Notes under the pieces: model-generated
What the model was told of the DNA's origin: nothing
The model's database searches: none
What the model saw: the letters and a program-made list of their open reading frames with translations, nothing else
From: Mixta gaviniae
Lineage (GTDB): Bacteria > Pseudomonadota > Gammaproteobacteria > Enterobacterales > Enterobacteriaceae
DNA length: 64,000 nucleotides
Assembly: GCF_002953195.1 (NCBI RefSeq)
Contig: NZ_CP026377.1
Span: forward strand, 62,001-126,000
Direction: 5' to 3'
Position numbers and translations under genes: made by a program
Part shown: positions 1-8,641 of the stretch, piece by piece
Numbering within the stretch: position 1 is the first letter of the stretch
Layout of the letters: each line of letters begins with the position of its first letter

Positions 1-1
1 G

Positions 2-997
2 CTCTCGGGCGATAGCGTAAAGGGCACCGGCTATGCGCCGCTAAAGGCAGAGATTACGCGGCGCGCGCTGGATTACGGCTGCGCTTTCAGCCCGGACACC
101 CTGCTGATCACCAACGGCTGTATTGAGGCGGTTTCGCTGGCGCTGCGCGCAGTGCTACAGCCGGGCGACGCGGTGGCGGTAGAGTCGCCCTGCTATTTTG
201 TCCTGCTGCAGATGCTACACAACCTGAATCTGCGCGTGATCGAAGTGGAGGCAGGGCCGGAAGGTTACATCGACGTCGGCGCGCTGACGGCGCTGTTCCA
301 GCGCCGGGCGGTGCGCGCCTTTGTGACGCTGGCGAATATCAATAATCCGCTGGGAAAAAGCATTCCTGCGGCGCAAAAAGCGGAGATCGCCCGGCAGGCG
401 GATACGCACGGGGTAGCGATCGTCGAGGATGATATTTTTGGCGACACCGCCTTCGGCGAGCAGCGTCCGTTTCCGATGCGTGCCTTCAGCGACAATGTGA
501 TCCTCTGCAGCGGCTTCTCTAAAACGGTGGCGCCCGGCATACGTATCGGCTGGATCCACAGCGAAAGGCATATGCGCCGCATCGCCTCGCTGAAATACAC
601 CTCGACAATGGGCACCGCGCTGCTGCCGCAGGCGGCAATCGCCGAACTGCTGCGCGGCGGCGGTTATGATGCGCACTTGCGCAAGCTACGGCGTGAGCTG
701 GCGCGGCAGGTGGGCCTGATGCGCGCCGCGGTCGTGCGCCACTTTCCGCCCGGCACCCGCGTTTCCAGCCCGGAGGGCGGCTATGTGCTGTGGGTGGAGA
801 TGCCGCCCTCGTCACTGAACGTGCGCGAGCTGTTTATGAAGGCGCGCGATGGCGGTATTGGCATCGCGCCTGGCCATTTGTTCGCCACCGACGGCCGTTA
901 CGATCGCTGCTTTCGACTCAACGCCGGCTTTGGCTGGAATGAGGAGGTGGAGCAGGCGATCCGCCAGCTGGCGTGCTGGAGCCAGCCGGGAGCTTAA
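2..997 (+). CDS. MocR/GntR-type PLP-dependent aminotransferase domain protein (5' end outside window)
   Basis: The reading frame is open from base 2, so the gene starts before the window. The visible 331 residues form a fold-type I aminotransferase domain. The cofactor region begins with TNGCIEAVSLALRAVL, followed by PGDAVAVESPCYF, which is typical of MocR proteins. The likely PLP lysine is in SGFSKTVAPGIRIGW, near visible residue 174. The C-terminal GIGIAPGHLF motif is also common in MocR proteins (YdcR/YjiR type), which carry an N-terminal winged helix-turn-helix of the GntR family. That DNA-binding part would lie outside the window, so the regulator role is inferred from the family. The substrate is unknown. 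A stand-alone aminotransferase is less likely but cannot be excluded. Confidence 0.8.
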   Translation, partial: LSGDSVKGTGYAPLKAEITRRALDYGCAFSPDTLLITNGCIEAVSLALRAVLQPGDAVAVESPCYFVLLQMLHNLNLRVIEVEAGPEGYIDVGALTALFQRRAVRAFVTLANINNPLGKSIPAAQKAEIARQADTHGVAIVEDDIFGDTAFGEQRPFPMRAFSDNVILCSGFSKTVAPGIRIGWIHSERHMRRIASLKYTSTMGTALLPQAAIAELLRGGGYDAHLRKLRRELARQVGLMRAAVVRHFPPGTRVSSPEGGYVLWVEMPPSSLNVRELFMKARDGGIGIAPGHLFATDGRYDRCFRLNAGFGWNEEVEQAIRQLACWSQPGA

Positions 998-1000
998 TAC

Positions 1001-1019
1001 GGCGGCGAGCCGCGCCGCC
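1001..1019. terminator. GC-rich hairpin between convergent genes
   Basis: GGCGGC (1001-1006) pairs with GCCGCC (1014-1019) just after the stop of the MocR-type gene and before the avtA stop on the other strand. There is no T-run, so intrinsic terminator function is only possible. Confidence 0.3.
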
Positions 1020-1048
1020 TGCGGATAATGCGCCCGCCGCCGTTGAGC

Positions 1049-2305
1049 TTAGCGCGCCACTTCGCCCCAGGCGCGCTCAATCTCTTCCGCCAGAATCTGC
1101 ACGCCTTTCTCAATCGTCGCGCTGTCCGGCACATAATTCATGCGCATACACTGATGCGTATGCGGCCAGCTCTGCGCCAGGCCGGGGAAGAAGAAGTGGC
1201 CCGGCACCATCAGCACGCCGCGCTGCTTCAGGCGCTGATAAAGCAGTTCGGTGGTGATGGGCAGATCTTTAAACCAGAGCCAGAGGAAAATCGCCCCTTC
1301 CGGCTTGTGGATCAGGCAGCGCTCTTCCGGCAGATAGCGGCGCAGAATGGCGATAGTCTCCTGTACCCGCTGCTGATAGAAGGGCTTGATCACCGTTTCC
1401 GACAGCCGCAGCAGGTCGCCGCGCGCGATCATCTCCAGCGCGATAGCTGGGCCAATGCTGCCCGGCGCCAGGCTGATAATGCCGTTCATATTGCTGATGG
1501 CGTCGATCACCTTCTCATCGGCAAGAATAATGCCGCAGCGCGCGCCCGGCAGGCCGAGTTTCGACAGGCTCATGCAGAGAATGATGTTCGGGTTCCACAG
1601 CGGCCGCGCCTCGCTGAAAATAATGCCGGGGAAAGGCAGCCCATAGGCGTTATCGATCAGCAGCGGAATATCGTGCTGCTGCGCCAGCATATCCAGGTGC
1701 AGCAGCTCTTCGTCGGTGATGACGTTGCCGGTCGGGTTGGTTGGGCGCGATACGCAAATCAGGCCGGTGTCGTCAGTGATCTGCAGATGGTCGAAATCGA
1801 CATGATATTTAAACTGCCCTTCCGGCAGCAGTTCAATATTGGGACGGGTGGAGACAAACAAGTCTTCGTCCAGCCCGGCATCCGCATAGCCGAGATACTC
1901 CGGTGCCAGCGGAAACAGCACGCGCTTTTTCGTGCCGTCGGCGCGGCGTCCGGCATAGAGATTAAACAGATAGAAAAAAGCGCTCTGACTGCCGTTGGTG
2001 AGGGCGATATTTTTCGCTGAAATCTGCCAGCCCAGCTCTTTCTGCAGCAGCGCGGCCAGCGCCTCAAGCAGCACCGCCTTGCCGCGCGGGCCATCATAGT
2101 TGCACAGCGCGTCGGTCAGCTTTCCTTCCTGCTGCATTTGCGTCAGCAGCTGATGAAAATAGTCGTTCATTGCCGGGATCTGCGCCGGATTGCCGCCGCC
2201 CAGCATCACGGCGCCAGGCGTGCGCAGCCCTTCGCCCATATCTTCCATTAGGCGGGCAATACCGGTATGGCGGGTAAATTTGTCACCAAAGAGAGAAAAG
2301 CTCAT
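1049..2305 (-). CDS. avtA: Valine--pyruvate aminotransferase AvtA
   Basis: This 418-residue protein matches the length and opening of E. coli AvtA (begins MSFSLFGDKFTRHTGI). AvtA transfers the amino group between valine and pyruvate, giving 2-ketoisovalerate and alanine, and is a cytoplasmic PLP enzyme. Visible motifs are the cofactor segment TNGSQSAFFYLFNLYAG, the substrate-side CVSRPTNPTGNV, and the PLP lysine in LCMSLSKLGLPGARCG. The ATG at 2305 is the natural start. The gene is transcribed alone, convergent with the upstream aminotransferase. In E. coli avtA lies in the same general neighbourhood as ghrB, yiaD and tag, also found in this window, so the placement looks ancestral. Confidence 0.95.
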   Translation of the reverse strand: MSFSLFGDKFTRHTGIARLMEDMGEGLRTPGAVMLGGGNPAQIPAMNDYFHQLLTQMQQEGKLTDALCNYDGPRGKAVLLEALAALLQKELGWQISAKNIALTNGSQSAFFYLFNLYAGRRADGTKKRVLFPLAPEYLGYADAGLDEDLFVSTRPNIELLPEGQFKYHVDFDHLQITDDTGLICVSRPTNPTGNVITDEELLHLDMLAQQHDIPLLIDNAYGLPFPGIIFSEARPLWNPNIILCMSLSKLGLPGARCGIILADEKVIDAISNMNGIISLAPGSIGPAIALEMIARGDLLRLSETVIKPFYQQRVQETIAILRRYLPEERCLIHKPEGAIFLWLWFKDLPITTELLYQRLKQRGVLMVPGHFFFPGLAQSWPHTHQCMRMNYVPDSATIEKGVQILAEEIERAWGEVAR

Positions 2306-2955
2306 AGCTGTAAATCAAATGTAATGGGCAGGTGTGGCACACCTTACCGCCAGCGATGCGATGATGCAAACGGCTTGCTGATCGCCCTGTCTCCCGGTGT
2401 GGAGGCGTGGCGCGCGCCGGGCGACATGACCGCAAGCGCTGTCCGCTTTGCGGCGGCGGCTCCTTCGCGGTGGCGGCACTTTTTACGGCCGCAGTCCTTT
2501 ACCGCTGCGGCACCCTTTTACGGCAGAGAGATTTTCGCAGACGCAACCCTTTACCGCTGCGGCACCCTTTTACGGCAGAGAGATTTTCGCAGACGCAGCC
2601 CTTTACCGCTGCGGCACCCTTTTACGGCAGAGAGGCTTTCGCAGACGCAGCCCTTTACCGCTGCGGCATCCTTTTACGGCAGAGAGACGCCTTCACCATC
2701 CTCTTCACGGACGCGCACTTTTCAGGCCTCGCCAGGCGCGACACGCAGCTGAAACGTATAAGGCTATATCCTGTAACGATCACAAATTTTTGCTGACAGA
2801 GTGCAAGCTCTCCTAAAAAAGTGTGTTAACAATCCCGTTTCTTCATTGAAACATCGGCAAAAAACCTCCAGGTGACTGGCATCACGGTTTTCCGCCACCG
2901 GCGTTTGTAACCTGCTGGCTGCTTTGCTAAATCAATTCAGCTAAAGGAACGCAAA
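2306..2955. other. 650-bp intergenic region with tandem repeats
   Basis: This gap between divergent avtA and the DUF4432 gene holds the 52-bp tandem repeat block described separately (2496-2687). The promoters of both flanking genes must lie in its two ends. The stretch 2760-2955 is AT-richer and ends in AAAGGAACGCAAA before the downstream ATG, a good ribosome binding site. Long open frames cross the repeat on the + strand in all three phases, but they are an effect of the repeat length and composition, not genes. Confidence 0.6.
2496..2687. repeat. 52-bp tandem repeat, about 3.7 copies
   Basis: Copies begin at 2496, 2548, 2600 and 2652, exactly 52 bp apart. Each starts CCTTTACCGCTGCGGCA, passes through CTTTTACGGCAGAGAG and ends near TCGCAGACGCA. 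Only scattered substitutions separate the copies. A decayed partial copy precedes them at 2473-2489. Within a unit, CCCTTTACCGCTG and CCCTTTTACGGCAG look like an older internal duplication. Because 52 is not a multiple of three, successive copies change frame, which argues against coding use. Confidence 0.9.
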
Positions 2956-4164
2956 ATGAACAAATCTCTGGTGGCGGTAGCGGTAGCGGCGATGTTCTCC
3001 ACGCCGGTGCTGGCGCAGTCATGGTTGCTGACGGATGCTGAAAGTGGCATGGATGAAGGCAACTGGACTATCAGTAGTAAACAGCTGAAGCTGGAGGGAC
3101 AGCCTTTCAGCATCGAACAAAAAGTCCTGCACGGCGGTAAGCAGGAAGGCTCGAAAGTGATTACCCTGCGCAGCGAAAACGGCCTGACCATTGCCCTCAG
3201 CCCCAGCCGCGGCATGGATCTGCTGCACGTTAACGGGCATGGCGTACGTATGGGCTGGGATTCGCCGGTGGATGAGGTGGTTAACCCCGCCTATATGCGT
3301 CTGGAAAGCCGCAACGGCCTGGGCTGGCTCGATGGCTTTAACGAAATGATGGTGCGCTGCGGCTTTGAGTGGACCGGCCATCCGGTCAGCAAAGATGGCG
3401 TGCTTTATACGCTGCACGGCAAAGCAGGCAATACGCCGGCGTCGCGCGTTGAAGTGGTGGTCGATGACCAGGCGTCGCATGAAATCCGCATTCGCGGTCT
3501 GCTGAAAGAGCATACCTTTAAAAAGGCGAAGCTCAGCACCTGGACTGAGCTGCGCTACGTGCCGGGCAGCGATAGCTTCACCATTCACGATGAGCTGACC
3601 AACCAGAGCGACTACCCGCAGGATTATCAGATTATCTACCACAGCAACTTTGGCACGCCGATTCTGGAGAAAGATGCCCGCTTTATCGCGCCGGTGAAAA
3701 GTGTCTCGCCTTTTAACGACTACGCGAAAGGGGGCTTAAAAACCTGGCACACCTACGGCGCGCCGACCAAAGGCTTTGACGAGATGGTCTTCAATCTGAC
3801 GCCGCTGGCAGATAAAGAGGGCAAAACCGTTGCGGCGGTGATCAACAGCAAAGGCGATAAGGGCGCGGCGATTGAGTTCGATACCCATCAGCTACCGCTG
3901 CTGACGCTGTGGAAAAACACCGATACTCACAACCAGGGCTACGTAACCGGCATTGAGCCGGGCACTAACTACGCCTATCCGGTGACTATCGAGAAAGAGC
4001 AGGGGCGAGTAAAACAGCTGCAGCCGGGCCAGACCCAGGCTTTTACCCTGACCTATACGCTGTTGAAAGATGCGCAGGCGGTGGAAAACGTCGAGCAGCG
4101 GGTTAAGACGCTGCAGGGCGACCAGGCGCCGCAGCTGGAGGAAAAGCCGATCGCGGTGGAATAA
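2956..4164 (+). CDS. Exported DUF4432 family protein (aldose 1-epimerase-like fold)
   Basis: This 402-residue protein begins with a clear Sec signal peptide (MNKSLVAVAVAAMFSTPVLA, cleavage expected before QSW). The mature part resembles DUF4432, a branch of the galactose mutarotase-like superfamily: the SPSRGMDLLHVNGHGVRMGW segment, then FNEMMVRCGFEWTG, LHGKAGNTPAS, and the late GIEPGTNYAYP motif. The family fold suggests binding or epimerising a sugar or sugar acid, here in the periplasm. The exact substrate is unknown. It ends opposite the 2-ketogluconate operon, so a link to periplasmic sugar acids is possible but only inferred. The start at 2956 follows AAAGGAACGCAAA. The C-terminal 35 residues are charged and look like a flexible tail. 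Confidence 0.75.
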   Translation: MNKSLVAVAVAAMFSTPVLAQSWLLTDAESGMDEGNWTISSKQLKLEGQPFSIEQKVLHGGKQEGSKVITLRSENGLTIALSPSRGMDLLHVNGHGVRMGWDSPVDEVVNPAYMRLESRNGLGWLDGFNEMMVRCGFEWTGHPVSKDGVLYTLHGKAGNTPASRVEVVVDDQASHEIRIRGLLKEHTFKKAKLSTWTELRYVPGSDSFTIHDELTNQSDYPQDYQIIYHSNFGTPILEKDARFIAPVKSVSPFNDYAKGGLKTWHTYGAPTKGFDEMVFNLTPLADKEGKTVAAVINSKGDKGAAIEFDTHQLPLLTLWKNTDTHNQGYVTGIEPGTNYAYPVTIEKEQGRVKQLQPGQTQAFTLTYTLLKDAQAVENVEQRVKTLQGDQAPQLEEKPIAVE

Positions 4165-4378
4165 GCGCGCCGACGGCGCTAACCGGACGGCAAACCACAC
4201 GGAACAGAACGCGACCAGCGCTTCAGTCGCGTGGCCGCACAGCGCATAAGAGGGGGCGGTGGTCACAGGGCGGCGGCAAGCCAGAAAAAACTGGCGATGG
4301 CCGCCACTTTAGCCGCGCCGCCGCCACTGCGGTGACGGCTGGCGAAACCATCGCCGCCGCGCGGCAATGGCCCGTGGC

Positions 4379-5353
4379 CTAGCGCAGCACCTGCGGATTG
4401 ACGCAGTTCTTCTCTACCTTGCCCGCCAGCGCGGCGATCAGGTTATCCACGGCGTCGCGCGCCATGCCGTAGCGCGTCTCATGGGTCGCAGAGCCGATAT
4501 GCGGCAGCGCCACCACGTTTGGCAGCGTCAGCAGCTCGGAATCAACCGGCAGCGGCTCCTGTTCAAACACATCCAGGCCCGCGGCGTGCAGGGTTTTATC
4601 CTTCAGCGCGGCGATCAGCGCCTGTTCATCCACCACCGGCCCGCGCCCGGCGTTAATCAAAATCGCGCCCGGTTTCATTTTTGCCAGCTGCTCGCGGCCG
4701 ATCATATGGTGCGTCTGTTCCGTCAGCGGCAGGCTGATGCAGAGAAAATCGGATTCGCGCAGCAGGGTATCGAGATCGCAATACTGCGCGTTAAAACGTG
4801 ATTCCGCTTCCTCATGATGTTTGCGCGCATTGTATAAAATCGGCATGCCGAAGCCGTGATGCGCGCGCTGCGCCAGCGCCAGGCCGATGCGGCCCATGCC
4901 GAGAATGCCCATCTTCTTATGATGCACGTCCACGCCAAACCAGTCGGGGCCGATGCTGCGCTGCCACTCGCCCGCCTTCACCCGCTCCGCCACTTCCACC
5001 ACGCGGCGCGCGCTGGACAGCACCAGCGCCATCATCGTATCGGCGACGGTCTCGGTCAGCACCGTAGGGGTGTGCATCAGCACTATACCGCGCTGGTTCA
5101 GCGCCTCGACGTCGAAATTGTCATAGCCGACGGAGACCGTGGAAGCGGCGCGCAGCTTCGGCATCTTCTCCAGCAGCGCCTTATCTACCGTACTGCTGGA
5201 TCCGATCATACCTTCCGCGCGCGCCAGCGCGTCCGCATGCTGCGCAATGTTTTCCGGCGTCAGGCCGTTAATCGCCGTCACGGTGAAATGGTCGTCGAGA
5301 CGGGCGCGTAAATCGTCAGGGAGGGATTTGTATAACAGCACTTCAGGCTTCAT
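4379..5353 (-). CDS. ghrB: 2-ketogluconate (6-phosphate) / glyoxylate-hydroxypyruvate reductase, GhrB/TkrA/KguD family
   Basis: The 324-residue NAD(P)H-dependent D-2-hydroxyacid dehydrogenase is close to E. coli GhrB (TkrA). Diagnostic parts are [12 protein letters not shown], the Rossmann loop [12 protein letters not shown], and the catalytic-region motifs [22 protein letters not shown] and [13 protein letters not shown]. As the last gene of a kguE-kguK-kguT set it probably acts as KguD, reducing 2-keto-6-phosphogluconate to 6-phosphogluconate. GhrB enzymes also reduce glyoxylate, hydroxypyruvate and 2-ketogluconate. I prefer the ATG at 5353: GGAG lies six bases upstream and the protein then begins MKPEVLLYK as in E. 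coli. An in-frame ATG at 5365 lacks a ribosome binding site. Two hairpins separate it from kguT. Confidence 0.9.
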   Translation of the reverse strand: MKPEVLLYKSLPDDLRARLDDHFTVTAINGLTPENIAQHADALARAEGMIGSSSTVDKALLEKMPKLRAASTVSVGYDNFDVEALNQRGIVLMHTPTVLTETVADTMMALVLSSARRVVEVAERVKAGEWQRSIGPDWFGVDVHHKKMGILGMGRIGLALAQRAHHGFGMPILYNARKHHEEAESRFNAQYCDLDTLLRESDFLCISLPLTEQTHHMIGREQLAKMKPGAILINAGRGPVVDEQALIAALKDKTLHAAGLDVFEQEPLPVDSELLTLPNVVALPHIGSATHETRYGMARDAVDNLIAALAGKVEKNCVNPQVLR

Positions 5354-5393
5354 GTCAGGCTCCATCCGCTTAGGCGGTAAAACAGAAAAGATT

Positions 5394-5424
5394 ATTGCCG
5401 ATCGTAAGCTGCGCGATCGGCAAT
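5394..5424 (-). terminator. Intercistronic hairpin upstream of ghrB/kguD
   Basis: ATTGCCGATCG (5394-5404) and CGATCGGCAAT (5414-5424) form a perfect 11-bp stem with a 9-nt loop. On the minus-strand transcript it is followed by AATCTTTTCTGTTTT. It may partly terminate the kgu transcript or protect the 3' end of the upstream mRNA. Confidence 0.45.
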
Positions 5425-5433
5425 CGGAAACAG

Positions 5434-5451
5434 GGCCGGGAGCGCCCGGCC
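5434..5451 (-). terminator. GC-rich hairpin just after the kguT stop
   Basis: GGCCGGG (5434-5440) pairs with CCCGGCC (5445-5451) across a 4-nt loop. On the minus strand it lies between the kguT stop and the 11-bp hairpin at 5394-5424, so the kguT-ghrB junction carries two stacked stems. Confidence 0.4.
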
Positions 5452-5466
5452 TTTACGCGCGGCTAG

Positions 5467-6753
5467 TCAGGCGTGCCGGGCCGCGCGTCCGGGCGAGGGG
5501 GGCTGTTTGTTCTCCGTCGGTTTCACAATCAGGGTAAGCCAGACGGAAACCAGCAGCGCCACGCCCATAAAGATATAGGAGGCGGCCGGGCTGCCGGTCG
5601 CACCGTTAAGGTAGCCGACAATCCACGAGCCGACAAAAGAGCCCAGCGCGCCCATGCTGTTGATCAGCGCCATCGCGCCGCCTGCGACGTTGCGCGGTAG
5701 CATCTCAGGAATAATGGCGAAGAAGGGACCATAAGGCGCGTACATCGCGGCGCCGGCGATCACCAACAGGCTGTAGGAGAGCCAGAAGTTGCTCGACCCC
5801 ACCAGCCAGGAGCCGAGGAACGCCAGCGCGCCAATCAGCAGCAGCGGCCAGACAAACAGCTTGCGGTTTTGCATACGGTCGGAGGCCCAGGAGACCACGA
5901 TCATCGCCACCGTCGCCGCCAGATAAGGCACGGCAGAGAGCCAACCCGCTTCCACCATCCCCATCTGCGTGCCGTTGCGCAGGATGGAAGGCAGCCACAG
6001 CACAAAGCCGTACACGCCGATGCTCCAGGCGAAATATTGCACGCAGAGGATCACCACGTTGCGCGATTTAAAGGCCTCGCGGTAGTTGCGCACCGCCTTA
6101 ATGCCCTCCTGCTCTTTACGCAGCTGCTCCTGCAGGGCGGCTTTCTCATCTTCGCTCAGCCAGCGCGCCTGCGCCGGTTTATCCTGTACCAGGAACCACC
6201 ACAGCACCGCCCAGATCACCGCCGGAATGCCTTCGAAAATAAACATCTCACGCCAGCCGAAGGCGTTGATCAGGTAGCCGGAGACCACCGACATCCACAG
6301 CACGGTGACCGGGTTGCCGAGGATCAGGAACGTGTTGGCGCGCGAACGCTCCGATTTGGTAAACCAGTTGCTGATGTAGATCAGCATCGCCGGCATCACC
6401 GCCGCTTCCACCACGCCGAGAATAAAGCGGATGGCGGCCAGCATCGGGATATTGCTCACCACGCCGGTCAGCGAGGCGCAGATGCCCCACAGCACCAGGC
6501 ACCAGAACACCAGCTTTTTCACGCTGCGGCGTTCGGCATAGACGGCGCCAGGGATCTGGAAAAAGAAATAACCGAGGAAGAACAGGGCGCCCAACAGTGA
6601 GGACATCCCTTTGGTGATGCCTAAATCCTCATTGATGCCGGCGGCCGAGGCGAAGCTGAAATTCGCACGGTCCAGATACGCCAGGCTGTAGGTGATAAAG
6701 ATGATGGGGATGATATACCACCAACGTTTCGGCGCGATTGTCTGCTTATTCAT
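5467..6753 (-). CDS. kguT: MFS transporter, anion:cation symporter family; probable 2-ketogluconate importer KguT
   Basis: The 428-residue inner-membrane protein has about 12 hydrophobic segments and the sugar-acid symporter signature near its start (YLDRANFSFASAAGINEDLG). The region EAAVMPAMLIYISNWFTKSERSRA is typical of the ACS family, which imports hexuronates, glucarate and ketogluconate. Its place between a kinase and a reductase in a kgu-type operon supports 2-ketogluconate as substrate. The ATG at 6753 is chosen because AGAGGA lies about seven bases upstream and the residues from there (MNKQTIAPKRWW) lead into the first membrane helix. The longer frame to 6798 adds 15 residues without a ribosome binding site. 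A glucarate or galactonate substrate cannot be excluded from sequence. Confidence 0.85.
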   Translation of the reverse strand: MNKQTIAPKRWWYIIPIIFITYSLAYLDRANFSFASAAGINEDLGITKGMSSLLGALFFLGYFFFQIPGAVYAERRSVKKLVFWCLVLWGICASLTGVVSNIPMLAAIRFILGVVEAAVMPAMLIYISNWFTKSERSRANTFLILGNPVTVLWMSVVSGYLINAFGWREMFIFEGIPAVIWAVLWWFLVQDKPAQARWLSEDEKAALQEQLRKEQEGIKAVRNYREAFKSRNVVILCVQYFAWSIGVYGFVLWLPSILRNGTQMGMVEAGWLSAVPYLAATVAMIVVSWASDRMQNRKLFVWPLLLIGALAFLGSWLVGSSNFWLSYSLLVIAGAAMYAPYGPFFAIIPEMLPRNVAGGAMALINSMGALGSFVGSWIVGYLNGATGSPAASYIFMGVALLVSVWLTLIVKPTENKQPPSPGRAARHA

Positions 6754-6837
6754 GAGCTTATCCTCTGTTGAGGGCACATATTCTGATGACGGCGTCACCG
6801 ATATGCATCGTTATAAGGGTACGTAAGGGTTAGTTGC

Positions 6838-7797
6838 TCACTCTTCGCCGAGCCCGGCGCGCGTCGGCAGGCCTTCGCTGTCGCCGATAACCTGAATCGC
6901 CAGCGAGCCGATTTTATTGCCGCGCGCGATCGCCTGCGGCAGCGTTTTGCCTTCCAGCAGCGCGCTGATCACGCCGACAGCGAAGCCATCGCCGGCACCG
7001 ACGGTATCGACAACGTTTTCCACGCGTACCGCCGCCACCTGGCCTTTCTCACCGGCGGCGGTTTTGTACCAGGCGCCGTCGCAGCCGGTTTTGATAATCA
7101 CCGCCTTCACCCCTTTATCGAGATAGAAATCGGCGATCGCTTCCGGCTGACGATGGCCGGTCAGGATCAGGCCCTCTTTTTCACCCGGCAGCACCCAGTC
7201 CGCCTGAAAAGCGAGCTGGTTCAGCTGTTTTACCATCTCCTGTTCGCTCGGCCACAGGACCGGACGCAGGTTAGGATCGAATGAGAGGGTTTTGCCCATG
7301 GCGCGCATCTCCTGCGCCGTGTGGTTCAGCAACGCCAGCGAGCTGCCGGAAAGCGCCGCCGCCACGCCGCTCAGATGCAGATGGCGCGCCGAGCCGAAAT
7401 AGTCGCGGTCGAAATCCGCCACCGAAAGATGGCTGGCGGCGGAGCCTTTACGAAAATATTCCACCACCGGATCGGAGCCGTCCTCCACTTTTGATTTCAG
7501 CTGAAAGCCGGTGGGATAGCGTTTATCGGTCAGTACACGGCGATGATCGACGCCCTCTTTTTCCAGCTGCTGATGCACGAAGCGGCCAAAAGCGTCATCG
7601 CCGACGCGGCTGACCCAGCCCACCTTCAGACCGAGCCGCGCCAGGCCAATAGCGACGTTAAGCTCCGCCCCGGCGATGCGTTTGCTAAAGGTTTCGGCTG
7701 CGGCCAGATCGCCGGTTTCGCCGGCGACGAACATCGCCATCGCTTCGCCGATGGTGACCACATCCAGCGTACCGTTTTGATGAGAATGATTGCTCAT
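6838..7797 (-). CDS. kguK: PfkB-family sugar kinase; probable 2-ketogluconokinase KguK
   Basis: The 319-residue ribokinase-fold enzyme opens with DVVTIGEAMAMFVA, has the substrate-binding GAELNVAIGLARLG, and ends with the PfkB signature DTVGAGDGFAVG, with the catalytic base near Asp270. This architecture is shared by 2-keto-3-deoxygluconate and 2-ketogluconate kinases. The operon context, with a KguE-like protein only three bases upstream, a transporter and a GhrB-type reductase, favours phosphorylation of 2-ketogluconate at C6. The product would be the substrate of the downstream reductase. A KDG kinase role is the main alternative. Confidence 0.88.
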   Translation of the reverse strand: MSNHSHQNGTLDVVTIGEAMAMFVAGETGDLAAAETFSKRIAGAELNVAIGLARLGLKVGWVSRVGDDAFGRFVHQQLEKEGVDHRRVLTDKRYPTGFQLKSKVEDGSDPVVEYFRKGSAASHLSVADFDRDYFGSARHLHLSGVAAALSGSSLALLNHTAQEMRAMGKTLSFDPNLRPVLWPSEQEMVKQLNQLAFQADWVLPGEKEGLILTGHRQPEAIADFYLDKGVKAVIIKTGCDGAWYKTAAGEKGQVAAVRVENVVDTVGAGDGFAVGVISALLEGKTLPQAIARGNKIGSLAIQVIGDSEGLPTRAGLGEE

Positions 7798-7800
7798 GGT

Positions 7801-8535
7801 TTACTCCTCGCGCAGCAGGTCGACGTAGTGACGCGTTACGGCAACCAGGTCGTCGCCCTGCAGCGGAAATTCGATGCCGCGCGGCGCATCGCCGGGCAGC
7901 TGTTTCAACAGCGCGCGCCAGTTACCGTCAGCCTCGTCGAGCGCAATGGCGCGGAAGCTGTCGTGATGAGGAATGGCGGCTTTTACATGAATATAACTGA
8001 CGTGGCGCGCAAGGCGATGTGCCGCAGCCTGCGCATCGTCGCCGGTCCAGAGCCAGTTGCCCATATCGAAGGTCATCGGCATGAGCGCGCACTGGTCAAA
8101 AAAGGTGGCGATCGCCGTCAGCGTGCCGCATTCGGTCTGGTCATTTTCCACTACCGGCGTGACCGGGCTTTTCGCCAGCAGCGGGGCGAGACCCGCTTCG
8201 GCGCCAGGGCGATAGTGGCCCAGCGACAGCTTCAGTAGACGCGCGCCCAGCTGTTCCGCTTCCTGCAGATAGCTGTCCAGCTGCGGGTTAAGGTCCCCCT
8301 GTGCGGTAAACAGCGCGTCGGGTACCGAATAGAACGCCTTCAGCCGATGTTCAGCAATGGCGGCGGCCAGCTGTGGCAGCTGTTGCAACGCCGATGCGCT
8401 CAACAGCTCGCGGCGGATTTCCACACCGTCAGCGCCCGCTTCAGCAATGATCGGCAGCAGCGCCTGTTGTCCGCCCAGCTCGGCGACTTTTTGATGACCG
8501 TAAGCAGCAGTCACCACCACAATTTCTCTTTTCAC
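7801..8535 (-). CDS. kguE: Sugar phosphate isomerase/epimerase-like TIM barrel protein, KguE
   Basis: The 244-residue protein resembles the xylose isomerase-like TIM barrel family: EAGADGVEIRRELL, VVENDQTECGTL and the metal-site-like FDMGNWLWTGDD and SYIHVKAA segments. KguE is the first gene of ketogluconate operons in Pseudomonas; its exact reaction there is not firmly settled, so I give only the fold. The start is a GTG at 8535, preceded by GGAGG at ideal spacing. The longer frame to 8640 would run across the operator and promoter region and has no ribosome binding site. The gene leads the operon and ends three bases before kguK. Confidence 0.85.
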   Translation of the reverse strand: MKREIVVVTAAYGHQKVAELGGQQALLPIIAEAGADGVEIRRELLSASALQQLPQLAAAIAEHRLKAFYSVPDALFTAQGDLNPQLDSYLQEAEQLGARLLKLSLGHYRPGAEAGLAPLLAKSPVTPVVENDQTECGTLTAIATFFDQCALMPMTFDMGNWLWTGDDAQAAAHRLARHVSYIHVKAAIPHHDSFRAIALDEADGNWRALLKQLPGDAPRGIEFPLQGDDLVAVTRHYVDLLREE

Positions 8536-8587
8536 TCTTTCCTCCGGGGCGGCCGCATCATCAGAACCGCGATAAAGAAAAGCTAAA

Positions 8588-8601
8588 TGGAACCGGTTCC
8601 A
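8588..8601. promoter_or_regulatory. PtxS/LacI-type operator upstream of kguE
   Basis: TGGAACCGGTTCCA is a perfect 14-bp palindrome with the central CG of LacI-family operators. It differs from the Pseudomonas PtxS site (TGAAACCGGTTTCA) by one symmetric change. It lies about 53 bp upstream of the kguE start, placing it near the transcription start, where a repressor would block the operon. Confidence 0.8.
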
Positions 8602-8625
8602 AAGCAAAGCAGGGAAGTATGAAAT

Positions 8626-8641
8626 TATGATCGCGCTCACG
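8626..8641. promoter_or_regulatory. Possible CRP site upstream of the kgu operon
   Basis: TATGA, six bases, TCACG matches 8 of 10 positions of the CRP consensus half-sites TGTGA and TCACA. It sits about 25 bp upstream of the LacI-type operator relative to kguE transcription, a sensible activator position for a carbon-source operon. Confidence 0.4.

Noticed and set aside
2496..2687. CRISPR array
   Set aside because: The 52-bp units are directly adjacent with no unique spacers, and no cas genes are nearby.
2267..2816. Overlapping open frames of 120-160 codons on the + strand across the 52-bp repeats
   Set aside because: All three frames stay open because a stop-free, GC-rich unit of 52 bp is repeated; there is no ribosome binding site or family resemblance.
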